Of a stretch of DNA of 64,000 nucleotides, positions 11,555-23,596 are shown piece by piece. The DNA lies in NCBI RefSeq assembly GCF_018873765.1, contig NC_057918.1, positions 69,064,371-69,128,370 on the forward strand, read 5' to 3'. The notes below the pieces were generated by a model. That model searched no databases and was not told where the DNA came from. It worked only from the letters and a program-made list of their open reading frames with translations. This DNA comes from Telopea speciosissima. Taxonomy: Eukaryota; Streptophyta; Magnoliopsida; Proteales; Proteaceae. Position numbers and translations under genes: made by a program. The number at the start of each line of letters is the position of its first letter. The first letter of the stretch is position 1.

Positions 11555-14271
11555 TGTTACAGCTTGGCTTTTTTTTTTATCCGAACCCTAACCCAAATCC
11601 GATGGTAGGTCCAGAATCCGAAGTTGCAGCCTTGTATACATTTTGGAGTATTGATTAGATATTTGAACGGATAGAAAATGAAGAAGGAATCCTAGTAGTA
11701 ACCCGACGTTTACCGAAAAAACGACGCGTAGCTCCCCTATACAATTTCAAAATTTACAATCTAATGTATAAATTATGGAAAGTGACCCTGACCATGTTTT
11801 AGGTATTTGGGGCATGAAAACATCCTTGGAAATGTGTTAATACGCGAAACCGCCAAAGCTCAAGGCGTTCCGACACTTGGACAGCACATAAAACACACTC
11901 TGATGGATCCCTCTGGTCAACCACTTATATCAACCAGAGTTACTGTTATTGCAGATTTTTGTCTCGGGAGTGCGGGACCCAGTGCCTCTAGTTGGGGACC
12001 TTGCCGCCGCGTCCCATTTAGCTTGTTGAAATGTTTTCCCAACAACGTTGGTATGTGGGACCCACTTAACTAACCCACGTACACTAAATCGGTCAATTAA
12101 TTGTTTTGGAAACTAAATGGGTTATAACCAAACTGTCCCTTTAACCCACTATCTATATAAACTAAAACCCATCACTATTCACTCCTCTTCAGCCCTAAAC
12201 GATAGAAGCTGAGAGAAGAGAGAAACTAAGAAGAAGAAGAGAAGAGGAAAGCTTTGGAGACCAAATGCTGGATTTGGTAAGAGATCCATCATCCACTCCT
12301 CCCTCAATCTCATCCTAACTATTCCTTCAATCATTTCCTCTCTATAATCTGTTTATAAATTCTGTTCTGCTTCTATATACATGATTGAAGAGGAAATCCA
12401 TCCAATTATCTCTAAACAGCAACTACTGTAAGGTAACTTCTACCCCTTTTCATGAATCCTTCATTGATTCTCCTTCCTTACCATGATTCTTGTGCCAAAG
12501 CAATCTCTGATTTGGGAATCTAAACACCCAGTTTCATGAATGTGGATTTACTTGGAGGGTTGTTTAAATTGATCAAGTTTTCTCCATACATGTTTAAATT
12601 CTATTAGGGGGCTTCACTTTGGTCATAGTTTGAAGGTGCTACTATCAATTAGCATCCTGTTAAGCTTAACCATGCTTTATAAATTAATTTCCAGCCATGT
12701 TTAATTGGTTTGATTCATGTAAAAACTCTGAATTCTTCATGCATAATTGAACCATGGTCACTAACCTAACCCCAATTCCCTAAATTGCCCACCTCCCTAG
12801 CCTATATTGAGTCACAAGAACTCAATCCCATATGTGAGAATCATCCCTGATGTCAATTGGAGAAAACCAACCCAAAAGCCCCTTCTAAACTTTGTTTTCC
12901 TTTTTAATTTCGTTTGTTGTTTGTCCCTGGTGGAAGTTACTAGTCAACCAGAGACACAGACCAGTGTTGCTGTCAGGTGTTTTTCTTAACTCCAAACCTA
13001 TTCTAAATTAGCCTTCACCTATCTTGGGACTCCAGCACCATTAGGGCACCACCTAACATATATGTTTGATTTATAAATAATAGGACATAACTCTTCGGTA
13101 ATCAAGCCTACCAACAATAGACTCGAGAACTAATCCGGCTTCGCAAACTCAACCATAACAAGATAAGTGGGGATAGACTTGATTTATTTTGGGAATGTTT
13201 ATTTCATTTAGATTGTTTGTTAGGGATCATACGCATGAATGAATGTTGTCTTTATTTGGAAATGACCTATTGGTTAATTGTTTATGGCTTATGGATATGG
13301 AACTGTGGATTAATATTGAAGTGATGTGAAATGTGTTGGAATATGAACTTTGTATGTTAGAATAAATGCCGTAGATGGCTTGGAAACGAGAGGTATGGTG
13401 TACCGTAGTATGGGATGCAGAAGCACTGTACACCTCGTACTATGCCATTTAGCCTGCATATGGTTAGGGACGTCATTCTTTGGTACTATAACCCTTACCA
13501 GCAGGGGTTCATGTGTTGGGTGATCATAGCTCCCTGTCACTGAGGAGTGTCTGGAACACCGGGGTGGGGTCCAGGCTATGATTATCGGAGTCTACCCACG
13601 GAGGGATCTAGGGATTACTACTGGTGTGGGCTCCATGCAACAATTGAGGTTACAACTTGGGTTGAGATGATGGACCCAAGTCTGGTTTTCCCGAGTTGTT
13701 GGCGTAATACCAACTTAGAGACTTAGGCATTGATTGTTAGGTGAAAATTAATATTAAAATTGAATCCATGCATATATGATTTTTCTTTGTATGTGTGATT
13801 GCTTGTGTAGGGTCTATCCTTTACTTGCTGAGCTCGGTGAAGCTCACCCCTGTGGAATATTTTCTTTTAGATGATCTTGCAGGTGGATACGATGGTGGCA
13901 GAGGGGATTACTTGGAGAATAGGGACTGAGGACATAGTCTTTTCATTTGTTTTATTTTGTTAAAACACTACTCTTTATGGCAGATGTATTTCCAATGTAA
14001 ATATTTTAATATAGCTTGTTTTTGGCCCAATGGATGAAACTATGTAAATTTAGGCTGTTTGGGAAAAAAGGGATCTGAATGTAAATAATATGTATATAAA
14101 CTTATGAATTATACTTTTTGAGCACTCTGATCAATGAAATACTTTTTATCTTGATATGGTGTTGTGCTTGTGACGTGTATATGCTGCATCTGGATCCTGG
14201 AGGTCTTCGAATACTTCGGGTGTTCGTGTCACTAACTGAATCCTCCCAGGGGGTGGTTTGCGGGTGTGACA
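11555..14271 (+). mobile_element. Solo LTR, 2.7 kb, nested in the older LTR tract
   Basis: The element starts TGTTACAGC and ends GGGTGTGACA, with perfect 5-bp target duplications ATTCA at 11550-11554 and 14272-14276. A TATA-like CTATCTATATAAAC lies near 12150, giving plus orientation. No internal region remains, so it is a solo LTR left by LTR-LTR recombination. Size and ends suggest a Ty3/Gypsy element. The intact duplication means it is younger than the host tract. Confidence 0.7.
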
Positions 14272-14276
14272 ATTCA

Positions 14277-14700
14277 TAAGCATTATATGAACTGCGTTCT
14301 TTCTCACTGAGCTAGTTAGCTCACCCTATAGTTATGAATGTTTTTTTTTACAGAGCATGCACATATGGAGTGTCAATGTACTGATTCCACAAAGAGAGCC
14401 AAGGGAAGGACGTCAGACCCTTTGAATAGATGATCAGGGATAGAGATTAGAGATATTTGGGCATATATACAGTTATGCACTTTTGAGATGTACATGTGAT
14501 AGACAATATTTTGATGTAAATGCACAAGTACAGTTTCCAGAGATGTAAATAAACTGATAACAGATTATAGATTTTTACAGTATGAGAGAGTTGATGCTAG
14601 CATTTACAGATGTTTTAGAAATGTTTAAAGTATTTTCGTTTGTGATATTTTGATGTCTCTGATATATGTTTATGTTTTCACAATTTGGGCGGAGAGTTGA
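14277..14700 (+). mobile_element. Old LTR-derived tract, right part
   Basis: Continuation of the tract broken by the solo LTR; it contains GAGCTAGTTAGCTCACCC, a phrase like that at 13829 in the nested LTR. No frame and no clear right end. Confidence 0.35.
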
Positions 14701-14729
14701 ATTTCTTTTAACCAACCCTCCCTTGAGAA

Positions 14730-15325
14730 TTAGGGGCGTAAGTTTGGCCCTGTCCGCCTGATCCCACCCTAGCCTACCCTGAACCCGAATAGAGCCTAGG
14801 CTGGATTTTTCAGGTTGAAATTTTCAGGTCTGGGGTCAGGGTCGGACTGGGCCAGGATTGAGGCCTCGGACTGAGACCGGCTCGGCCCTGTGTTAGGTTA
14901 TGCTTTACAATTTAGTGTTTGGGTTTTACAATTTTTGTTTAGTATCTAATTATATATTGGTTTACCAAAAAAATAAAAAATAAAAAAATCTAATTATCAA
15001 AGTATTTAAAATTTTAAGTTTTGGACCAAGTTTTTTTTAACCCAAAGAAAAAGTCTAATATTTAAAAAAATAGGGTCAGTCAGGATCAATCATGGCCCTA
15101 ACAAAAATCAGGGTCAATTAGGGCTAACCCGACCCATGGCAAAAACCAGGGTCAATCAGGGCCAACCCAATCCAACCTGGCCTGATGAGGGTCAATTTTG
15201 GTCGGGCTGGGCTAGGCTGAGAGATTAGGGCCTGGGCTGAAATATCTTAGCTTGACTTAGGGCTGGGTTGGACTTGAACTTATCTAAGATGACTCAGGGT
15301 TGGCCTGGGGTTTTAAAAAACCCGC
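14730..15325. repeat. Degenerate GGCC/GGGTC-rich element
   Basis: Many short phrases (GGGCC, AACCCGACC, CAGGGTCA) repeat in both orientations, like the hAT MITE at 22911-23368, which shares the GGCCTGG style. It starts near TAGGGGCGTAAG (14731); I could not find a matching right end. Confidence 0.4.
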
Positions 15326-16000
15326 ACACTTACTAAGAATTAATGATGTCTTAATGAAGAAACCAATTAATAATAATAATAAAAAAAACCAAATGGGTTG
15401 GGTCTTAGACAATTGTCGCTAGTTAGAAAGGTGTACACATAAGGATTCAATTTGAGCCGAGCCAACCCAATTTGCAGCTGGCTTGGCTGGGTTAGGTTAG
15501 GAGTATATGTGTTATTTTCAAAGTTTTAGTAAAATTATCAAAATGTCATCAAACGGAGATGAATATAAAATATAAAATGACACATTTTATAATTTTAGCT
15601 ATTTCCACTATTGATTTTAAGCTGAAACTATAGCAATGAGATATTTGTCTCATCCTCACATGGAGTCGCTTGTAGCCCATCTGTCCATGTACACTCATGC
15701 AAGGGTGTAAATCGGTCCAGAATCGGGTATTTAAATTGGTTCAGTTCCAAGGAGTGTTGGTGTGATCCGAAATCGGATCGAGTCCAACCTCGGTTCTGAA
15801 AAGCGGTACGTTTCCCGTGTCTGTTCGGTTTCGGTTTGGTTCTGATCCCGAAATTCGGTTCCTATTCGGAGAGAGAGAAAACAGCGGAAGAATAAAGTAT
15901 GTCTTGCGGATCAGTTCAGAACCTGCAAATCCTCTCATCCCCTTCCCGCCAATTTCATGAGGAAATAAATCATTGTAAGAGCTTTAAGGAGCTTCTATTC
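15326..16000. repeat. Intergenic with a truncated hAT-like MITE
   Basis: From 15697 the sequence GCAAGGGTGTAAATCGG opens a hAT-like end followed by many GGTTC and CGGAT motifs up to about 15870, but no opposite end was found. The rest shows no gene. Confidence 0.4.
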
Positions 16001-16273
16001 TTCAAGTTTGATACCTCACCTGTGACCGACCCTTCCGAGGTTATCTTTGCTTTCGTTTGCACCCAGTGAAGGAGTGTGACTTTGATTCGTCGTTGAGGAG
16101 GGCTTCCCAGAACCAGAAGAGATTTTCTCTCTTCTCAATTACGACTACTTGAGTGCTTATCTCAAGCCAGAGATCTTCAAGGACAAGAGGTCCTTTCCTC
16201 TCTCTCTCTCTCTCTCTCTGTTTATTTGTGTGGTTAAAGGATTTTACTCTACTGGGATTCTTTTGGGGGGCAG

Positions 16274-16395
16274 ATGGATCCTGCTACACTGTTGGGGGAA
16301 GTGCTATCCACTGTAATTAGGATGAGAACAGTTTATCAGATGCTGGGGGGAGATCGATCATCACTTCAAGATTGTGTCAGGGCTTCCTATGGGTT
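16274..16395 (+). CDS. Possible first exon of an unidentified gene
   Basis: An ATG after a CT-rich leader with a (TC)n run (16197-16219) opens a short frame that begins MDPATLLGEVLSTVIRMRTV and ends at an in-frame TAG whose preceding base could be a splice donor (GGTTAG/GTTAGTCC). The leader resembles plant 5' untranslated regions. I do not recognise the peptide and could not link it to later exons. Weak candidates lie at about 22590-22790. It may equally be chance. Confidence 0.22.
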
Positions 16396-16419
16396 AGGTT
16401 AGTCCTCTTCAAGTCGTCT

Positions 16420-17159
16420 TTCGCTTTCTGGATCGAATACCTAATGAATTGATTCCCCCACCCTACCAGCCTCCCTTTTGCTTTTTGAAGGGCAATATTT
16501 CTATCCGCTTATTAAGTGTATCTCATTTCGAGGTTTTCATTCAGATACGAAGATGTGAACTTAGAAGCTTCTCGCATGCTCATTAACGAACTGCATTCTC
16601 ATATTTATTTGTCAATTCCATGATCATTCGGTAAAATATGTTTTAGCATGTTACTACTGTATCTTTGATATTCAATCCCCTAGCAAAAATGATGGTATCA
16701 ATCAATTTCTTCAGTGGAATATGGGTTTCCAAGACAGCTGATATATAATTTATGGGAAAAATAAGTACTAGCCTTTGACAAAAAAAAAAAAAAAAAAACA
16801 CAGCCTCAGAGATGAGGGATATGAACTTCCTAAAACTGTCCTGTTGCGCCGATTGGAGCTTTGCCTGTTTTGTTGTTCCTATTTTGATGTTGTACAGATG
16901 GTATCCTATGCCCTTGATTCAGCCATTTGACTTCTTGCTAATCCCTTGTATAGAATATAGCTTCAGTGTAGTAAGCATTTTGTTGCTCTTGACTATCTTG
17001 TATAAACCATGACTAGTCATTGACGCAAATTATAAGCATCCAACGAGCAATCTATCTGACTTTGAATCTTTCTATTTCTTTAAAGATATATCCTCCTGTT
17101 TATGCAGAATATGTCTGCAAAATTTCACTGTGATCTGATGAGAGAAAGTAGTCTTATTT
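16420..17159. other. No feature recognised
   Basis: AT-rich sequence with an A run at 16780-16798; nothing coding is supported. Confidence 0.4.
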
Positions 17160-17869
17160 TAAAAAATCTTCTTGAAGTGGGAATTCTCAAGACCGTAGAA
17201 AACTAAGACTGATGATCAAGAAAAAAGGATAAGACTGTCAAATACTGATCCCACAATAATCCTCAGAGATCACAGAAGTAATCAAGCTTCATGCACTAAT
17301 CAGATCACAGTATCCCACGCAGACTATATCAGGAAGATCACAAAAATCACAGAATCAGAGTACCATCACAGCAACTGATCTCCATGCAGGTAATAGTAAT
17401 AGAATCAGATCACCAGTACAGAACACCACATAGATAACAGTAACAGATTACCATCAAAAGTAAGGCATGATCAATCTTCAACTTCAGACACCCTTGTTTT
17501 CATTATTAACAAGGGGTTTTATCACACAAGCAAGAGCTTGCTGCAAATCATAATAGAGAACCCTAGAGAATGCTCAATACAGTGAGGGAGAATGCAGTCA
17601 CTGGTTGACAACTCTGCTCTGATACCATTTGACACAATCAAGCCTTGTCAACCAGTACCTGCATAAGAGGGAGAGAAGAGAAGAAGATAAGAAAGACCGT
17701 ACTGCTGGTAATGTCTATTTATAAGAAAAGATAAATAACAAAATTACAACTAGCCCCTTGGACTTTTGAGTAATTACTTTAACAGCTTTGTTGGTCATAC
17801 TGCTCATAGCCTATGTTGGGTGTAGTGTACTATTACATCTGGATTAACGGCCCTTCTTACAACAACATT
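17160..17869 (-). mobile_element. Copia-like LTR fossil fragment with primer-binding site
   Basis: On the minus strand an LTR of about 240 bp (17869 to 17628) ends TGTGTCA and is followed by TGGTATCAGAGC, the primer-binding site for initiator Met tRNA. The untranslated leader follows to about 17160 and then the element is lost. No protein part remains. A related LTR end may occur near 19740-19860. Confidence 0.55.
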
Positions 17870-18319
17870 CATGACACGTAAGACAGTTTTATAGATGAGC
17901 ACTTGACTCTCCTATGCCAGCACAAATATGGTAAGCATAATGCACCTATTTTACCGGGGGGGGGGGGGGGAATAATGCATCTATTAGCATAGGTAGTTAC
18001 TTTGCATCACAAGCACTACCATGGTGTCAAATCTTGATATGGTTAGGTAAGTATTGACATGGGCCACATCGATATGATTCAACACTGGTACACAATTTTT
18101 TTTTACATAACTGTATCGAATCGATATGTACAACCAAGATGGACCAATATATAGGCAGCCAAAACCCAAAAAATCCCAGTTTTTGAAAGAAAACTTCTTC
18201 CTACTCTGATTTCAAAACTTAAGCGGATCCCATTTGCATTAAAAATGGCCTATGAGGAGTGACCAAACAAGCAATAATTTGCAGTTGCCAATGAAGATTC
18301 GAGCCATATAAATTTTTAT
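17870..18319. other. No gene; G run
   Basis: Contains a run of 14 G at 17957-17970; otherwise AT-rich with no recognisable feature. Confidence 0.4.
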
Positions 18320-19447
18320 TTTTCAAATCTTCTTGCTTAATTGCTTATTATTTGATGTAGGACAACACATGAAGAAGAGGCCAAAACACTGTTCATGTGA
18401 ACAGTGTCACAGCCCATATTTTCCTTGTGTAGAGATATTTTTTAAAAGATTTTGTGGGCCCATCAAGTGGAGAAAAATTCTATCCTAATGTTGCCATAGT
18501 TTAGGTTCTATTTTCAGTTTTAGAAAGTATATTAGGTAGTTTCTAATTTCTGTTTGTTTTCATTTTTGTTTCCTTGCTTGTTTAGAAGGTTGATTCTCTA
18601 AAGCCTTAGTAGTTGCTATTTTCAATTAGTTTCTATTTTCCAGTCAAGTTAACTTCTTGAGGAGCAAGTATAAGCCATCTATTTATTGTAAAGGCTTTTA
18701 GAAGCTTTGGAACGATTTACAGTTGAATGAAATTATTTGCTGCAAATTATGATCCTTTCTCAAGTTTTGTTTGTGACTTGAAGGGCTGAAGGAGCCTGGC
18801 TGTGAGAGCCTCATCCACCTATCCCCCACTTTCTATTTTCTTATCTTCTCTATTTTCTCTACCCTTACAATCGATCCTCGTGCTGCTTCTCAATACAATT
18901 GCTGTGAAGACTCCTTGACGGCCTGAATCAATCTCCAATCACCTCAAGGTCTGCTGCTGCGACATACAACCCAAAGGAGGCCTGGACAACCTTGCGGCCC
19001 TGCTGTTCTGCTCTCTTTCTCCAGCAAACTTCAAGCCTCAATTTCTCTACAACCTGTACTCAGTTGCAGCAGAGGTTTGGAGGGTTGAATCACTCCTCCA
19101 CTCGATCCATTGTTTGAAGTCCCAGTTTCCACTGGCTTGCAAGATCTGCCTCAACCTTCTAATTTTGACTCCATCTCATATCTCAGTTGTTAGCTGTCAG
19201 AATAGGCTAAAGATATGAAGCACAGATCCTCCAAAACTCCTCCTTCACTCGAACCCAATCTGGTGAAGTTCTGCTGGCTGATTTGGTTTAATTTCTCAAA
19301 GTTACTAATTCTGATTTTATTGCTATTTTGATGTTCTGCTGCAACCTATCATCGATCCTACTGTAGAGTGATTCTTACTTGAATCCTTTCTGCATTATTA
19401 TTACTTATTAAAATCTTTTTCAAATCTTCTTGCTTAAGTGCTTCTTA
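18320..19447 (+). mobile_element. LTR-related tract between direct repeats
   Basis: A repeat of about 28 bp (TTTTCAAATCTTCTTGCTTA and following) stands at 18320-18347 and again at 19417-19444. The 1.07 kb between has no frame, holds the palindrome ACTGTTCATGTGAACAGT (18393-18410) and shares phrases such as TTGAGGAGCAAGT and CCATCAAGTGG, inverted, with 43640-44530. It is probably a non-coding LTR fossil. Confidence 0.4.
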
Positions 19448-20990
19448 TTACTTTTTTTTTTTTGGATGAATACTTCTTATTACTTATTAGTAGGTTTGAT
19501 ATTGCACTTTCCAATAAAAATTTGAATCCGATAGATGCCACAAAGACAGAGATAATTGGACATATGTGGATATCATTATCATTGCTTATATATGGTATAA
19601 AATTCTTAAAAACTCTAGTTTTGCATGAATCATAAGCGTTTCCATGCATATCAAAGCGTATCTACTATCTAGCTATGCATAGTTGCATACCAAAGCATAT
19701 GTAGCTATGTGTAGCAAAGAGTATCTAGCATCTCTTAAAACCAGCTTTCAATACGCTACCCCGGTACCGATACTTGACATGTTGAGTACTATCCTATGAT
19801 GGATCTAATGAGTGCTGGCTGGTTCTAGACCAGGATAGGTGGCCCTTCTTATCACAACATTCAAGGTCATTTGTCAAGTACAATGGGATATATGTTGAAA
19901 TGGTAGGTTGTGATCTTGTTTTATTAAGTGTTCATGGGCTACACTGTTTTGAATGATGGCTGCTTTAACATGGGCAACAGCGCCCTCATTAACATTTTTG
20001 CTCAATTGTTGCTATTTTTGCACTATATGATCGATGTGCTGTCTGCTTTGTTTAGTTATATGGTGGAGTGACTTGAGCAGGGAATGCTATTTGTATGCTG
20101 ATGAATGTTGTGGCTAATTAGATGGCGCTAAGAAAGATGCTGGAATGCAAGTTCCAATGCAGGGGGGGGGGGATATGGTGCAAATGCAGAAACTCAAGTT
20201 ATGGGACCAGAACTCAAGATCTGATTTTCTAATATGATATTCCAAATACACGATGAACCAGGAATCCAGCTCTGAGAGATAAAGGAGAATTTTGATAACT
20301 AGAAAAAGAATGATCAGTATGGATAGTAATTATGGTCGAACAGCCTACTGGTGCATGGGTACTAACTGACATAATTTGAAAGAACTCTGAGCACAAAGTG
20401 TAGGAGCGACAATAGTGTCCTTGTAACACTAGGAAAACAGGGCACTGTTACCAGATCTGGTATTTTAGGACATTCTCTGAAGATAATGAATCACAATACA
20501 GGCACACTGTGGTTGTCATTGAAGGACATTCTCTGAAGACCTAATAATGCATAGTTTCTTTTGTAACAAGTCATAAACCTCTTCACACTAAAAGTCCACC
20601 GTATTCATACTATGATGTTGCATCTTTGTGAAACTGTTGCATGTACTTTAATGTACTTGAACCCCTATACTGTGTCAAAGTGGTCAGACATAGTCTATGA
20701 CATACTGTAGCACATTAATTATTTTTCATATAAGTTCTTAGACACACTATTAGCATCATCTAGTTGTTAAGAAAATCTCTTGGGCCCACCATAATGCCAT
20801 GTCAAACACAACGCATTTCCTGTCGCACACACTACATTGGATCACTTTTTTTCTGTTGGACTCTGATCCAAAGTTACTTGCATGACTTATGGCAGCAGAA
20901 ATCAGATGCTTCTGCTTGAAATTTACCTGCCACCTTCAGTCAGTTCTAACTTTTGACGAGTTGAAGGAAGATATAACTCTGTTACGTGCC
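19448..20990. other. Mostly featureless; possible LTR end fragment
   Basis: Around 19740-19860 the phrase GGCCCTTCTTATCACAACATTC matches the LTR end at 17848-17875 with few changes. A run of ten G lies at 20161-20170. No gene is supported. Confidence 0.3.
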
Positions 20991-21780
20991 TATCCCATGG
21001 TTATGTACTTGAGATTATACTATTGTAATTGTGTTGTGTAGGTAGTACTGTAGTAGTTATCAGGTAGAATATTAGTTACCTAGCCACACTGGAGACTTAG
21101 ATTGTTATGTAACTTATCATGTGAACGTGATTAGCAGCTGTAGAAGTTGTATTACGTGGTAGTAGGAGTTCTAATTGTTTACAAATTATTTTAAGCCTAT
21201 TTAATAGGCGTAAGAGGAATGCAAAGTAGATTGGAATGTCCCTTACAATTTCTCTTTTAGGAAAGAGGCTCGGCTACCTCCTAATAAGCCAAGACACACT
21301 TGCTTCGTTAGTAAAGCAAATCTATCAGATAATTCCTATTTTTTCTCTTGTTTATCTCTTCCTCAATTATTTCCTATCTTCTTCCATTTGTGTTTATGGA
21401 AAATTGATTTTGTTAGAAATTAGGGCTCGGCGTTGGGATCCCCATGCGGTCCCCCCTATTTATAACAAAAGCTGCGCCCCAGAGGGGATGCGCGACTCTC
21501 CCTCCCTGTCTCTCTCGTTCTCTCTTGGTGTTCTCTCTCTTTCCCTACACACTCTGAGTTGAGTGTATCTCCTGAGGTTTCCATCTTCACCTCTGGACTT
21601 CGAGCGTGGAGAATCAATTTGTTCGATTGCCTTTTAAGAACAGTGTAGAAGACCTTCAAGGTTGATTCACACAAGAGGTGTTGGTGTGGCTTGTAATCAA
21701 TACCATTGTGATCCGTCTCCGCTGCGTATCATCGATGATTCAGGTAATACCCAAACGATGTCTATTATCTACAGATTTGA
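20991..21780 (+). mobile_element. LTR-like fossil fragment
   Basis: The phrase TACCTCCTAATAAGCCAAGA at 21271, then CTTG and GTAAAGCAAA, recurs at about 57915, which shows a shared repeat family. CT-rich stretches and CCTATTTATAAC (21456) resemble an LTR promoter. No protein remains and ends were not found. Confidence 0.35.
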
Positions 21781-22902
21781 TAGTCATCTTCTTTGATCTT
21801 TTACCCTAGTCTTTGAAAATTATGAACTGCAATAGAGATGCATAATCCTATCTGGCCAAAACCAAGCGACCACGCTGTTGTTTTTTCATTTGCATTGGAA
21901 TATTATATCTCTAGTAGATAAAAATGGTTTCACATTTCTAGTCCTATTTTTTAACAGCTTAAGAAACAATGCCTTTATATCTTTTTACATTCATCTTCCA
22001 CCACTAAATGAAAAAAGTATCACATCAATTATTGTGTAAACACAATGCATATAGTTGTAGGCACGTCGCAATTGTGTATTTTCCATTGGTCCATTCTGTG
22101 CCAAATCTTTTATTCTTGGGGTTTCTTGAAGTGCCATTTAGCTTCTGTAAATGATGCACCTAATATTTTCCTTTTAATTAAACTTCCAATATTTAGGGCA
22201 CCATTCTTCTTTTTCTGCTTTGCTGGTGATGTCTCTATGAAATGACTATCCATCCCTTTGGTTAAAATTACGAAACATCAAACCATTGGGTACCATTGTA
22301 CTCGTCCATCTGTGTTCTCGAGTGAAAGTGCCCGAGGGAGAAAAAAATTTGTATTTTATGCAGTCAATTGCATTGGCTTACTCGCTGATGCATTGTATGA
22401 AGAAATTAGTGTTTGTAGTTAATTGATAAACATGGTACCATTGTGTTTTTCTATTATTGTATTGAACTTATAGTCTCCACAAATGGGTGCCATTGCTTAC
22501 CTGTTCATTCTAGCTTCAGAGTTTTTATAATGATACCATCCTCTTCTTTTAAAATTCTAATTTTGTTACATACATATTTGTTGCAGTTGAAGTCGAAGGT
22601 GGGTAAAGTCACGTCATCTCCTTCCATCACTTTATTGCCTAACAAGACAGTTCTGGGTTTGGGTTCATGGATGAAAGTATTTCCTTAGCTATTGAGAAGA
22701 CTAAAGGAGAATGTTGTTCTTGCTATGTCCGCAGATGCTGCAGCAGTGATGCTGAAGGAGAAGATCCGGTGTCCCGATTGTGAATGAAGGTCAGGTTGAC
22801 GTGAGTTTCTATTGATTGACACCGTTTCCTCTTCTCTGTTTAGTACTCTTGAGGGTGATTAAGTATAGACTTATTTCTTTGATAGCATTAATGCAGTTAA
22901 TA
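21781..22902. other. Intergenic; weak exon-like pieces near 22590-22790
   Basis: Two short stretches after TTTGTTGCAG (22588) and TATGTCCGCAG (22733) look like exon starts, the latter reading DAAAVMLKEKIRCPDCE then a stop. I could not join them into a convincing gene. Confidence 0.2.
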
Positions 22903-22910
22903 GATAAGGT

Positions 22911-23368
22911 TAGGAGTGTCAACGGGCCGGGCTTGCACTAAACCCTAGCCCAACCCTAGGAGCCTTAACCTAAACCCAAGCCCAGGCGAGCCCGGCCCTG
23001 CCAGGGCCAAGCATACCCTCAACCCAGCCCGACCCTGAATATCTTTGCCCATTGAGCTTGTGGAACTAACAAAGTCCAACCTATAAAAAGAACAATTTTT
23101 CTAAGACTGTGTCAAGACTCGAACCTGTGACCAATTGGCCAAAAGAGAGGAATTTTAACCGTTGCACCAAGTCCAGCTCTTTGTATATTGTTTTAAATAT
23201 ATAGTATATAATAAAGGGTCGGGCTGGCCCTGCCAAGGTCGAGGCCTCAACCCAGGCCTGACCTGGCCCAGCCAGGGCCAGTTAAGCATTAAACCCAGCC
23301 CGGCCCTATATTAAACACAGGCCTGGCCCAGCCCTGTTCGGGCTGGCCGGGTTTTTTTGACACCCTTA
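22911..23368. mobile_element. hAT MITE with perfect 8-bp target duplication
   Basis: The left end TAGGAGTGTCAA and the right end TTGACACCCTTA are inverted repeats; flanks are GATAAGGT at 22903-22910 and 23369-23376, a perfect 8-bp duplication as made by hAT transposases. The body is rich in GGGCC and GGCCCTG phrases. A tRNA-like SINE piece sits inside at about 23104-23176. No transposase. Confidence 0.85.
23104..23176 (-). mobile_element. tRNA-like SINE head inside the hAT MITE
   Basis: On the minus strand TTGGTGCAACGGTTAA resembles an RNA polymerase III A box, and CACAGGTTCGAGTCTTG, about 30 bases later, a B box. Spacing and sequence are like the head of Au-type SINEs. It is a fragment, not a functional tRNA: no acceptor stem or cloverleaf forms. 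Confidence 0.5.
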
Positions 23369-23596
23369 GATAAGGTGGGTCATTATGGATCACCATATGC
23401 TGGAGGCCACTCGATTAATCCAATGCATTTGATTTTGGACAGGTATAGTTACTCGGGCAGACATTTTCAGAGTATTGAAGGGCTTGCCATCAATAGCCTT
23501 CTCCCCCCCTCCAATTCACCCCTCCCTCATTGTTAGATGTGTTAGATACGTGCTTGTTGTATATTGTAAATTATAGGCTTTCAGTAACTTGTATTG

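Noticed and set aside
23104-23176. tRNA gene
   Set aside because: Only A and B box-like motifs; no acceptor stem or anticodon arm.
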